A stretch of 64,000 bases of DNA from Myxococcus eversor. GTDB lineage: Bacteria > Myxococcota > Myxococcia > Myxococcales > Myxococcaceae. A model generated the notes under the pieces. That model did not search any database. It saw only the letters and a list, made by a program, of their open reading frames with translations, and had not been told where the DNA came from. Location of the stretch: contig NZ_JAAIXY010000011.1 of assembly GCF_010894455.1 (NCBI RefSeq), forward strand, positions 186,001 to 250,000, given 5' to 3'. The position numbers and the translations under genes were made by a program. Within the stretch, counting starts at the first letter, position 1. Each line of letters starts with the position of its first letter. This document shows positions 21,775 to 29,139 of this stretch, piece after piece.

Positions 21775-22120
21775 GCGGTGAACACGCGCAGGTATCGGTG
21801 CCGCGCGCCGCGGTGCCGTACGTCGACTCCAGGGTCGCGGTGCGCGTGCCGTGGCCGTGCGCCGTCAGGCTCTGCGCTCCAACGGGCAACACGAGCGTGC
21901 CCACGAAGGTGTCCGTCGTCGCGGAGTACGACAGGGCTTGAGAGACATTGGCTGGCTGCACCGTGATGACCAGACTGTCGAGCTGCTGGGCAGTCAGGCC
22001 GCTGACAGACAATCGCATCTCACCAGCGGGGTCCGGCTGGGTCGGCTCTTCGAGGCCGCCTGAACAGGCCATCCACAGCGAGGCCAGACTGCACATGACG
22101 ACGTTCCATGACTTCGACAT
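21761..22120 (-). CDS. Small putative lipoprotein
   Basis: A 119-residue protein read from the ATG at 22120, which has a GGAG site 6 nt upstream; longer upstream ATG readings have no such site. The N-terminus is a short hydrophobic signal ending in WMAC-SGG, a weak lipobox (Trp at -3, Met at -2), then an acidic/Pro linker (EEPTQPDPAGEM). The body has a short beta-rich segment (VSGLTAQQLDSLVITV...VGTLVLPVGAQSLTA), a pattern common in small myxobacterial lipoproteins with Ig-like folds. The last 20 or so residues (with a CAC motif) have poorer folding logic and run into the terminator hairpin. Convergent with the giant surface gene; function unknown. Confidence 0.6.
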   Translation of the reverse strand: MSKSWNVVMCSLASLWMACSGGLEEPTQPDPAGEMRLSVSGLTAQQLDSLVITVQPANVSQALSYSATTDTFVGTLVLPVGAQSLTAHGHGTRTATLESTYGTAARGTDTCACSPRPAA

Positions 22121-22164
22121 GGAGATCTCCTGGGCTTGGGTCGCGGGTGAGGGGAAAAGCCTGG

Positions 22165-22187
22165 CTGTGCCCGAAAACCCGGCACAG
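22165..22187. promoter_or_regulatory. Inverted repeat between divergent genes
   Basis: CTGTGCC / GGCACAG perfect 7-bp arms around a 9-nt centre, 45 nt upstream of the small lipoprotein start and about 140 nt upstream of the 371-aa gene. It could be an operator or an RNA hairpin in the lipoprotein leader. No clear -35/-10 pair was found beside it. Confidence 0.3.
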
Positions 22188-22283
22188 TGATGCCGGGACG
22201 ACCCCGGATGGACCCCCTGGTGTGGGTCGTGCTGGACCAGGGCGATGGAACGAGCGGTCGGGCCTGGGCGTCTGCTGGGGGCT

Positions 22284-22303
22284 TGGGCGAAGCTCTTCGC
22301 CCA
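22284..22303 (+). promoter_or_regulatory. Leader hairpin upstream of the 371-aa gene
   Basis: TGGGCGAA-GCTC-TTCGCCCA is a perfect 8-bp stem with a 4-nt loop. It ends 22 nt before the ATG at 22326 and just upstream of its GGAG ribosome site (22316-22319). It may be a 5'-UTR stabilising or regulatory hairpin; no T-tract follows, which argues against a terminator. Confidence 0.35.
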
Positions 22304-22325
22304 CACCCTCCTTCCGGAGAATTGA

Positions 22326-23441
22326 ATGGGACTCGCCGAACGCAAGGCCGCGAAGCAGTTCGAGGAAACGCTCTACCCGAAGCTGAAGAAGGACCTGGAG
22401 GCCGCGGCGCGCTTCGAGGTGCCCGTGGAGGTCGACTGGGCCAGCCTCACGGCGGAGGGGTATGCGGAGCTGTACGCGGAGGCGTGGCCCCAGGTCTATT
22501 TCACCCCGCTCATCGGCGCGTTGGAGGCCCTGGGGCAGGACGACCTGGGTCGTGAGTTCCTGCGAGGCGCGCTCAAGCGCATCGTCATCCGCAACACGTC
22601 GAGCAACTCCTCGGCCTCCAGCATCGCGACGTTCCAGGACGGGGTGCTCACGTTGGACCATGAGCCGGTCACCAACGTGGACCAGGTGGATGACCGGAAG
22701 GAGTCCATCCGGAAGACGCTCGAGGCCGCCCCGGAGCTGCCGAATCCGTACACGGGGGACTCGCTCCGTTCGTTCCTGGAGGCGGACGCCAAGGGCGTGG
22801 ACGCCGTGCTCTACGCCCTGCTGCGCATCACCGCGCGGGAGCGGGCGGGGATTCCGCTGTTCCTGCCCCGCGCGACGCTGTCGCTGCGCAGTGGTCGGGC
22901 CATCACTGGAATCGTCCGGGAGATGCTGGAGGACCGTCGTGAGGGTCGCGCCATCCTCCTTCAGACCCCCCGGGAGGGCGGCTACTCGCAGGAGGATGTG
23001 TCCATCATCCCCGCAGGGACCATCGAGTCCGTCACCATCCATGATGTGGTGTGGTTCGGTGAGCTGAGGCGAGATTCCGTGCCCGTCCCGTCGCTGCTGG
23101 ATCTTCGCCGCCAGCTCATCGCGCTGGAGGCCCGTCTGCGCGCCGTGACGGATGCTCCGTTGGAGGTGACGCTGGCTCCCGGGGTCAATCCCGCGAGCGC
23201 GGAGGAGCTGCGCGCGCTGGGCTTCCTCGCCGAGCGCGTCCGCGAGGTGGTGGCGTCCCTCGCCAAGGACGAGATTGGTCGCACCGCGCTGCGCGAGAAG
23301 GTGAAGCGCATCCAGTTGCGCACGGACGCCCAGGCCTCCGTCACCGTCGCGAATGGGACGCTGGAGCTGGCCTCGGGTCTTCGCCCGGTGACCTGGCAGA
23401 CGCGTCAGGAGCTGGAACTGGCGCTCCAGAAGGCGCTGTAA
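22326..23441 (+). CDS. Conserved hypothetical protein, 371 aa, function unknown
   Basis: The ATG has a GGAG Shine-Dalgarno 6 nt upstream. The protein appears soluble: no signal peptide or membrane segment. It begins with a charged helical segment (GLAERKAAKQFEE), has a central part with short beta-like stretches, and ends with a segment rich in leucine and charged residues (about 265-371). I do not recognise a domain. The strong G/C third-position bias along the full length supports a real gene. It stands alone, followed 55 nt later by a small secreted protein gene in the same direction; co-transcription is possible but unproven. Confidence 0.75.
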   Translation: MGLAERKAAKQFEETLYPKLKKDLEAAARFEVPVEVDWASLTAEGYAELYAEAWPQVYFTPLIGALEALGQDDLGREFLRGALKRIVIRNTSSNSSASSIATFQDGVLTLDHEPVTNVDQVDDRKESIRKTLEAAPELPNPYTGDSLRSFLEADAKGVDAVLYALLRITARERAGIPLFLPRATLSLRSGRAITGIVREMLEDRREGRAILLQTPREGGYSQEDVSIIPAGTIESVTIHDVVWFGELRRDSVPVPSLLDLRRQLIALEARLRAVTDAPLEVTLAPGVNPASAEELRALGFLAERVREVVASLAKDEIGRTALREKVKRIQLRTDAQASVTVANGTLELASGLRPVTWQTRQELELALQKAL

Positions 23442-23496
23442 GGCCCTCCGAAGCGCGAGGATGAGGCATGCTGGTGGCCATTTCCCTTGAGGGACC

Positions 23497-23802
23497 ATGG
23501 CCACACTGTCTGCTGTGCTCGTGACGTCGATGGGGGTTCTGTTGGGGGCCGGGGCAGGAGTTGTCGAAGGCGCCACGGCAGATGCGGCTCGAGTCGAACG
23601 CCAGGAGGCGGTTCCGCTCTGCACGGCGGCCTATGTGATTGACTATTACAACAGTCAGACCTACGTCGACCGGGTCGGAGAGGATTTCTGTGATTGTGGC
23701 CTTCCCCTGATGCGCTGGGGGCGGGTCACTCCCCATGGTCTTGTGTTGTATTGGGAACCCTGCGAAACCGGAGCCGAGCGCTCGGCATCCATGGGGGAGT
23801 GA
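23497..23802 (+). CDS. Small secreted Cys-containing protein, DUF6289-like
   Basis: The 101-residue product starts at an ATG behind GAGGGA. It has a signal-peptide-like N-terminus (hydrophobic to about residue 25, with an AxA-like region) and a compact Cys-containing core: PLC, IDYYNSQTYVDRVGEDFC, CDCG, RWG.VTP and YWEPC. The YY-x-D/S-x-x-YV-x-x-VG motif followed by closely spaced cysteines and WG-x-x-T is what I associate with DUF6289, a family of tiny secreted proteins common in myxobacteria and actinobacteria. The family match is by eye. Function unknown; extracellular disulfide-bonded peptide inferred. Confidence 0.6.
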   Translation: MATLSAVLVTSMGVLLGAGAGVVEGATADAARVERQEAVPLCTAAYVIDYYNSQTYVDRVGEDFCDCGLPLMRWGRVTPHGLVLYWEPCETGAERSASMGE

Positions 23803-24040
23803 TCGGAGGTGGGGGGCGAACCACCCAGCCCGGCGTATGGCGGGAGGAGTCCGATTGTCCTGTTCCGCGCAATCGTGCGACTTCTCTCAGATGGACGGCG
23901 CCTGACCGCTCCCTGGCCCATGAGGTGGGCGAGGGGGCGGTCCCTCCGGTTCGGCTTCGTGTCCGTCGGACGGAGGCCCGTTATCCTCCAGGCGTCAGAG
24001 CGGTCTTGGACGGGCATGTCCCATCGGGGCTTCGCTCTCG
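23803..24040. other. Intergenic stretch upstream of tRNA promoter
   Basis: I see no convincing gene here. A 103-codon plus-strand reading frame (23809-24120) lacks a ribosome site, runs through the tRNA promoter and its hairpin, and resembles no family. Confidence 0.5.
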
Positions 24041-24068
24041 TTGCGCGCGTCATGGCACCTGCTATAAA
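24041..24068 (+). promoter_or_regulatory. Promoter of tRNA-Arg
   Basis: -35 TTGCGC (24041-24046), 16-bp spacer, -10 TATAAA (24063-24068). The predicted start near 24075 gives a leader of about 73 nt before the tRNA. Confidence 0.55.
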
Positions 24069-24080
24069 CCGGCCCAGCGC

Positions 24081-24109
24081 GAAGGGCCCCGCCGATGGGG
24101 GCGCCCTTC
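24081..24109 (+). other. Strong hairpin in the tRNA-Arg 5' leader
   Basis: GAAGGGC...GCCCTTC form a 7-bp stem, and the inner CCC/GGG bases can extend it. It lies entirely between the predicted transcription start and the tRNA. It may protect or direct processing of the precursor; attenuation is possible but unsupported. Confidence 0.4.
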
Positions 24110-24147
24110 ATCTGAAATGATGAGTGGTTCCGCAGACTTGGTCGTAC

Positions 24148-24221
24148 GACCTCGTAGCTCAGTTGGATAGAGCGGCGGTTTCCTAAACCGCAGGCCACAG
24201 GTTCGATTCCTGTCGGGGTCA
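24148..24221 (+). tRNA. tRNA-Arg (anticodon CCU)
   Basis: A 74-nt cloverleaf. The acceptor GACCTCG pairs with CGGGGTC with one G-U pair and discriminator A. The D arm contains AGCTCAGTTGGATAGAGC. The anticodon stem GCGGT/ACCGC encloses loop TTCCTAA (anticodon CCT). The T arm is CAGGTTCGATTCCTG type. CCA is not encoded, so it must be added by the CCA-adding enzyme (a candidate is at 30758-32029). It reads AGG, a rare codon in this GC-rich genome. Confidence 0.97.
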
Positions 24222-24230
24222 TCGCAGAAC

Positions 24231-24253
24231 CCCCTGAAGTTACAGGGGAATTT
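24231..24253 (+). terminator. Terminator-like hairpin after tRNA-Arg
   Basis: CCCCTG-AAGTTA-CAGGGG is a perfect 6-bp stem and 6-nt loop starting 10 nt after the tRNA 3' end, followed by AATTT. A short intrinsic terminator is the simplest reading. Confidence 0.45.
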
Positions 24254-24737
24254 GGCGGGCAGGCTGGGTGGGGTGCAGCAGGCGGCACGGGCGTGGCGCC
24301 CACATGGCGTATGCGTGGAGCCACACTTCGTCGCCCCGCGCTCTCCCCCTGCAGATGCCCCGTCCAGGCCGTCGATACCTGTCGAGTAGCGGGCATCGAG
24401 CCGTCCCGCGACGGTACATGCCGAGACGTCCACACGCCTCGGCACGCTGTACCGTTGGTCGTCACGGACGCTGAGACAGCAACCAAAGCGCGCCACGCCA
24501 GTCCATCACCCACAACAAATCTCACCCTGCCTCAGCAATGCGTAAGAGCCATGGGGGACTGTATGTGATTAATGGCACGGCAGGGTGGCGGCCAACCTCT
24601 ATTCGGCACTACTCAACACTCACTGTTCGCGCAGTTCACTATTCATTCCTTGCGGCGAGGACCCGAGTGCTTCGATTCGCGCGGCGCGAGGCTGCCCTGG
24701 GCCCCTCGTCCCGTCGTCTTCACGGGCTGGCTGTCCA
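24254..24737. other. Non-coding, locally lower-GC stretch 3' of the tRNA
   Basis: No open frame here has a ribosome site and normal codon bias. About 24480-24660 is visibly richer in A/T than its surroundings. Being directly 3' of a tRNA, it could be a decayed insertion scar, but I found neither an integrase nor a second copy of the tRNA 3' end. Confidence 0.35.
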
Positions 24738-24905
24738 TCACGCCTGCACTGGGCTGCGCGTCGCGTCCCAGGCGGTGATGTGCTCGTAGCAGTACACGTC
24801 CAGGAGCGCGACAGGGGCGTTGTTGGCGCTGTTGTTGTCAATCATGATTCGAAAGACAGCCTCACCCGCACTTGAGCCCCAGTAGGAGCCCCGCACACTG
24901 CCTGG
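24738..24905 (-). pseudogene. C-terminal remnant of an unidentified gene
   Basis: On the minus strand a frame ending in TGA at 24738 shows strong G/C third-position bias over about 50 codons (for example SYWGSSAGEAVFRIMIDNN and ALLDVYCYEHITAWDA). Its upstream continuation runs into the 5' region of the opposing RCC1 gene without a credible start; the only internal ATG (24845) would give 35 residues. This looks like the tail of a gene whose front has been lost. The family is not recognised. Confidence 0.35.
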
Positions 24906-25106
24906 GTGCCGTGGACGCGCCTTGGCGCTGCGGGGGAGGCAAATCCCGACGGTGTTCTGGATGATGAGGCAATGGGAACCCTGACGTTTGACAACGAATT
25001 CGAGGCGCTCTGGCGCAGCGCTGTTACCGTGGCAAGGTCGGTGGCCGCGCGCGAACGCCCGCGGCCCCGTCGATGTCTCTCCTCCAACGAGAATCGAGGC
25101 ACGGGT

Positions 25107-27058
25107 ATGGATACGACACGGACGCCTTTCCGGGCATGGGTCGTTTGTCTGGGATTGATCGCGAGCATCGCTTGTGGCGCTGCTCCAGAGCCAGGAAGCG
25201 CGCAGGGAGGGCAGGGCGCCTCCACGAAGGCGCTGGTCTCTCCTCACAACCGGATCGCCGCGAACGTGGCGCATTCGTTGGCCATCCGGCCGGATGGAAC
25301 GGTCTGGGCCGCTGGTGCCAACACGAATGGTGAGCTGGGGGATGGCACCCAGCTTCAGCGCGTCACTCCCGTGCGGGCCTCGGGCTTGACGGACGTGGTC
25401 TCGGTGGCCGCGGGCCACTCCTTCTCCATCGCGCTTCGTGCCGATGGCACTGTGTGGTCCTGGGGAAACAACACCTACGGTCAGCTCGGGACTGGCGGAA
25501 CCACCGCGCGCCTGGTCCCAGGCCCGGTGCCGGGACTCACCAACGTGGTGTCTGTTGCCGCCGGCGCGAGCCATGTTCTCGCGGTCCGCGCGGATGGCTC
25601 GGTGTGGTCCTGGGGCGACAACTCGTTCGGCAACCTGGGTACGGGTACGACGATCTCCCGTTCCTCCCCAGGCCTGGTTCTGGGGCTCGCCAACGGCGCC
25701 ATCGTGGCGGCGGCGGGAGCGCACTCCGTGCTGCTGCGCACGGACGGGACGCTCGCGGCCTGGGGGCGGAACTCCGATGGCCAGTTGGGGGACGGAACCC
25801 AGGTGGACCGCGCTTCTCCCGTGACGGTGCCCTCGTTGTCGAACGTGGTGGCCCTCTCCGCGGGCCCGTCCCACACGCTGGCGGTGCGCTCGGATGGGTT
25901 CGTCTGGGCCTGGGGCTCCAATTCGCAGGGGGCCCTGGGGTTGGGGACCTCGATGCCGTACCAGAGCTCCGTGCCGGTGAGGCTCTCCTGGCCGGACCAG
26001 CTCGTGTCCGTTTCGGCGGGCTCGCAGTTCTCTTTCTCTGTGCGCGCGGACGGGACGCTGTGGGCCTGGGGTGACAACCAGTGGGGCCAACTGGGTGATG
26101 ACAGCCGCCAGTATCGTCTGGCGCCGGTGGCCGTCCAAGGCATGACGGGCGTCGTGGCCGCTGTCGCGGGGGGGCAGCACTCGCTCGCGGTGCGCTCGGA
26201 TGGGACGCTGTGGGCCTGGGGCTCCGCCTTGAGCGCCGCCCGAGGCGACGGCACGGAGTCCAGGCGCGCGGCGCCCTCGCCCGTGCCGGGGCTGACGGAT
26301 GTGACGAAGGTGGTCGCGGGAGACCTCCACGCGTTGGCGCTGCGCGCGGATGGCAGTGTCTGGGCCTGGGGCGCCAATCGGAACGGTCAGTTGGGGGACT
26401 TCAGCCGCTCCAACCGCGCGTCGCCCGTCCCCGTGCTGGGGCTGACGGACGTGCGGTCCATCGCCGCCGGGGCCTTCCACTCGGTGGCGGTCCTCTGGAA
26501 TGGCTCGGTGCTGACGTGGGGCGCGAACACCGTGGGCCAGTTGGGAGACGCGACGTTGGTGGACCGCGACCTGCCCATCCTGGTCGGAGGGGTGGACAAC
26601 GTGGTGGCGGTGGCAGCCGGCTCCGCCCACACGCTCGCTCTTCGTGGGCCTGGGGCGACAATGATTTCGGGCAGCTCGCGGATGGCACGCAGACCTCACG
26701 CGCGCTGGCCACGCAGTCACCTGGCTGGAGCGGTGGAGGCCAACTGGCCGTCGGGAGCTACCATGGCGCGGCGGCTCGCTCCGACGGCTCGGTGTTCGCA
26801 TGGGGCATGAACAGCTCCTCCGGTGTGCTGGGGTCACTTGCTCCGCCAGGCGCCATCTCCCCACTCCCCGTCACGGTGATGGAGCCCGGGGGGTTGGTCG
26901 TCTTCACCGCCGCCTCCGTGGCCGCCGGCGATGCATTCACCCTGGCGGTGCGCGTGAATGGCTCGGTCTGGGGGTGGGGCTCCAACTCCGACGGCCAGCT
27001 CGGCAGCGGACGCCCCGTGTTCCTCACAGTCCCCATGCGCTCGCAGCTCCTGCCGTAG
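25107..27058 (+). pseudogene. RCC1-repeat lipoprotein, interrupted by one frameshift
   Basis: The start ATG (25107) has GAGG 7 nt upstream. The N-terminus is a lipoprotein signal (hydrophobic stretch ending SIAC-GAAPEPG). Twelve RCC1-type repeats of about 50 residues follow, each with AAG.H..A.R.DG.VW.WG.N..GQLG. In repeat 10 the frame breaks at 26644/26645: LALR is followed directly by WAWGDNDFGQL in another frame, so about five residues (consensus ADGSV, 16 nt) are missing. Repeats 10-12 continue in that second frame to the TAG at 27058. As sequenced, translation would stop at 26810 after about 55 unrelated residues. If restored, a surface propeller protein of about 655 residues. It may be a true mutation, a recent allele, or an assembly error in a repeat-rich gene. 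Confidence 0.8.
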
Positions 27059-27164
27059 GCCATGAAGCACCCGTCGCGCGGGCTGCGGGTTGCCTGCTCG
27101 ACCGCTTCGTTCCTGGGGGTGGCGTTGGCTCCCGGGAACAAAGTCGTTCCGCATTCTGTCGATA

Positions 27165-27178
27165 TGTACGAACGTACA
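27165..27178. promoter_or_regulatory. Palindromic operator candidate upstream of tetR
   Basis: TGTACG-AA-CGTACA, a perfect 6+6 inverted repeat 20 nt upstream of the ATG at 27198 and 60 nt upstream of the TTG at 27238. Size and symmetry fit a TetR-dimer site, so autoregulation of the tetR-MFS pair is inferred. Confidence 0.5.
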
Positions 27179-27237
27179 CATGAAGGACTTCTTCTCCATG
27201 TCGCTCTCGTACGAGCCCTCGACCCAGGCAGCCCCCC

Positions 27238-27780
27238 TTGGCGACCCGCCGGAATGACCCGGACCGACGCGACCGCATCATTGACGCCGCGCTCGCCGTC
27301 ATCGCGGAGGGTGGGGTGGCCGGAACGTCACACCGCCGGGTCGCCGACCGTGCAGGGGTGCCGCTGGGGTCGATGACCTACCACTTCACCAGCATGGAGG
27401 AGCTCCTGCACGAGGCCTTCACCCGCTTCGCCGAGCGCATCAGCGAGCGCTTCGCGGCGCGACTCTCGGGCGTGACTCATCGCGGCCAGCTCGCCTCGGC
27501 CATCGTCGACCTGGTGCACTCGGACCTCGTGGAGGGGCCCGATGACCTGGTGCTCACGCTGGAGCTCTACACCCTCGCCGCCCGGAAGCCCTCCTTCCGG
27601 CAGATCACCCACGACTGGATGCGCCGCAGCCGCGACGTGCTCGAACAACACGTCGACGCGAAGACCGCCCACAAACTCGATGCCTTGATTGAGGGGCTGT
27701 TCATCCACGTCAGCCTCGATGCCACACCGCATGGCCGCGACGTCACGCGCGACGCCGTGCTCCGATTCCTCCCATCCTAG
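27238..27780 (+). CDS. TetR-family transcriptional regulator
   Basis: The 180-residue protein has an N-terminal TetR helix-turn-helix at about residues 10-55 (RRDRIIDAALAVIAEGG, TSHRRVADRAGVPLGSMTYHF) and a ligand-binding domain after it. The open frame forces a TTG start with no ribosome site. An ATG at 27198 with AGGA about 10 nt upstream opens a 19-codon frame that would join this one if the run of six C at 27232-27237 were five, giving MSLSYEPSTQAAP then LATRRNDPDRR. So either the start is TTG, or there is a one-base insertion (real or a sequencing error). The MFS gene follows 12 nt after the stop. Likely represses that transporter; the inducer is unknown. Confidence 0.85.
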   Translation: MATRRNDPDRRDRIIDAALAVIAEGGVAGTSHRRVADRAGVPLGSMTYHFTSMEELLHEAFTRFAERISERFAARLSGVTHRGQLASAIVDLVHSDLVEGPDDLVLTLELYTLAARKPSFRQITHDWMRRSRDVLEQHVDAKTAHKLDALIEGLFIHVSLDATPHGRDVTRDAVLRFLPS

Positions 27781-27792
27781 AGCCGCCTCACC

Positions 27793-29028
27793 ATGATCTC
27801 CCCCCTCCGGCCCCCGGTGCCCCGTGAGCACCGAGCCGCCCGCGCCGCCGTGGCGGTGTTGTTCCTCACCAACGGCGCCATCCTCGCCAACCTGTTGCCG
27901 CGCTATCCGCAAATCAAATCCGACCTGGGGCTCAGCAATGCCCAGTATGGACTCGCTGTCGCGTCCTTCCCGTTCGGCGCCCTGATGGCGGGACTGGCCG
28001 CTGGAGCGCTCATCCGCCGCTTCCGCTCGTCCCGGGTCGCCGTGGCCGGAACCGTGCTCACGGGACTGGGAATGTTGTTCGCCGGCATCGCGCCTTCGTG
28101 GGCGGTGCTCGCGGGGACGCTCTTCCTCGCGGGCAGCATGGATGCCATCACCGACGTGGCGCAGAACTCCCATGGCCTGCGGGTGCAGCGGCTCCATGGT
28201 CGCTCCATCCTCAATTCCTTTCACGCCATCTGGAGCATCGGCGCCGTCCTGGGGGGACTCATGGGCGGGCTCGCCGCGGGACTCAACGTGCCACGCGGTC
28301 TCCATCTGGGCTTCTCCGCGCTTCTCTTCTCCGCCGTGTCGCTCACCGCCTTGCGCTTCCTGCTCCCCGGCCCCGAGCCCACTGCCTCCAACGACTCACC
28401 CGAGTCCGCGACTCAAGACGAAGGCGCCCAGACACGGCGTGTATCGTCGGGTCGAATCCGTCTGGGATTGACGGTCGCCGCGCTGGTCATGATTGCCCTG
28501 GGCGGGGCGCTCGTCGAAGACGCAGGGATGACCTGGGCGGCTGTCTATCTTTCCGGAACGCTGGGCGCGGGTGTCACCGTGGCTTCGTTCGGATACGTGG
28601 CGCTCGTGGGCGCGCAGTTCGTGGGTCGCATGCTCGGCGACCGGCTCGTCGACAGGTTCGGACAGCGTGCCGTGGCTCGGGCAGGAGGGGCGCTCACGGC
28701 GCTGGGCATGGGCGCGGCGCTGCTCTTCCCCTCGGTGCCCGCCACCATCTCTGGGTTCGCGCTCGCGGGCTTCGGCGTCTCGACGCTGGTCCCCGCCGCC
28801 ATGCACGGCGCCGACGAGCTGCCCGGGTTGCGTCCGGGCACGGGCCTGACGCTCGTGAGCTGGTTGATGCGCCTGGGCTTCCTCCTGTCGCCGCCCATCG
28901 TCGGCCTCGTCGCCGACGCGGTGGGCCTGCGGGTGGGGTTGCTCGTGGTGCCGCTCGCGGGCGTGCTCGTGCTGGCCTTGTCCAGAGTGCTGTCGGCGAA
29001 CCGCGTGTCGGACAGACGCACCGGCTGA
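27793..29028 (+). CDS. MFS transporter
   Basis: A 411-residue integral membrane protein with about 12 hydrophobic segments in two halves separated by a charged loop near residues 196-222 (NDSPESATQDEGAQTRR). The loops after TM2 (GALIRRFRSSRV) and TM8 (GRMLGDRLVDRFGQR) carry the MFS motif-A pattern. The SMDAITDVAQNSHG stretch in TM4-5 resembles the YbjJ-like branch of MFS permeases. Starts 12 nt after tetR and is probably co-transcribed, as in many TetR-controlled efflux pairs. The substrate cannot be told from sequence. Confidence 0.88.
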   Translation: MISPLRPPVPREHRAARAAVAVLFLTNGAILANLLPRYPQIKSDLGLSNAQYGLAVASFPFGALMAGLAAGALIRRFRSSRVAVAGTVLTGLGMLFAGIAPSWAVLAGTLFLAGSMDAITDVAQNSHGLRVQRLHGRSILNSFHAIWSIGAVLGGLMGGLAAGLNVPRGLHLGFSALLFSAVSLTALRFLLPGPEPTASNDSPESATQDEGAQTRRVSSGRIRLGLTVAALVMIALGGALVEDAGMTWAAVYLSGTLGAGVTVASFGYVALVGAQFVGRMLGDRLVDRFGQRAVARAGGALTALGMGAALLFPSVPATISGFALAGFGVSTLVPAAMHGADELPGLRPGTGLTLVSWLMRLGFLLSPPIVGLVADAVGLRVGLLVVPLAGVLVLALSRVLSANRVSDRRTG

Positions 29029-29139
29029 GCCGTCACGCCCCGTGGCCTGAGGTGGGGTGCGGCGACACCCGGAGGCCCCTCGACGACCGGAGTTGCGGGC
29101 TGGGTTCGTATACAGCTCGGACCGTATTCCGGAGGCGTC

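Noticed and set aside
23995..24525. Minus-strand frames overlapping the tRNA that read like GIEPVACGLGNRRSIQLSYE and DPDRNRTCGLRFRKPPLYPTE
   Set aside because: These are the well-known false translations of tRNA genes on the opposite strand; the tRNA fold explains the sequence.
24906..25106. N-terminal extension of the RCC1 protein from a GTG at 24906
   Set aside because: The ATG at 25107 has a ribosome site and starts a lipoprotein signal; the 67 extra residues are non-conserved in character and would hide that signal.
25107..27058. Tandem DNA repeats in the RCC1 gene as a mobile or satellite repeat
   Set aside because: The roughly 150-bp periodicity is explained by protein repeats with divergent codons.
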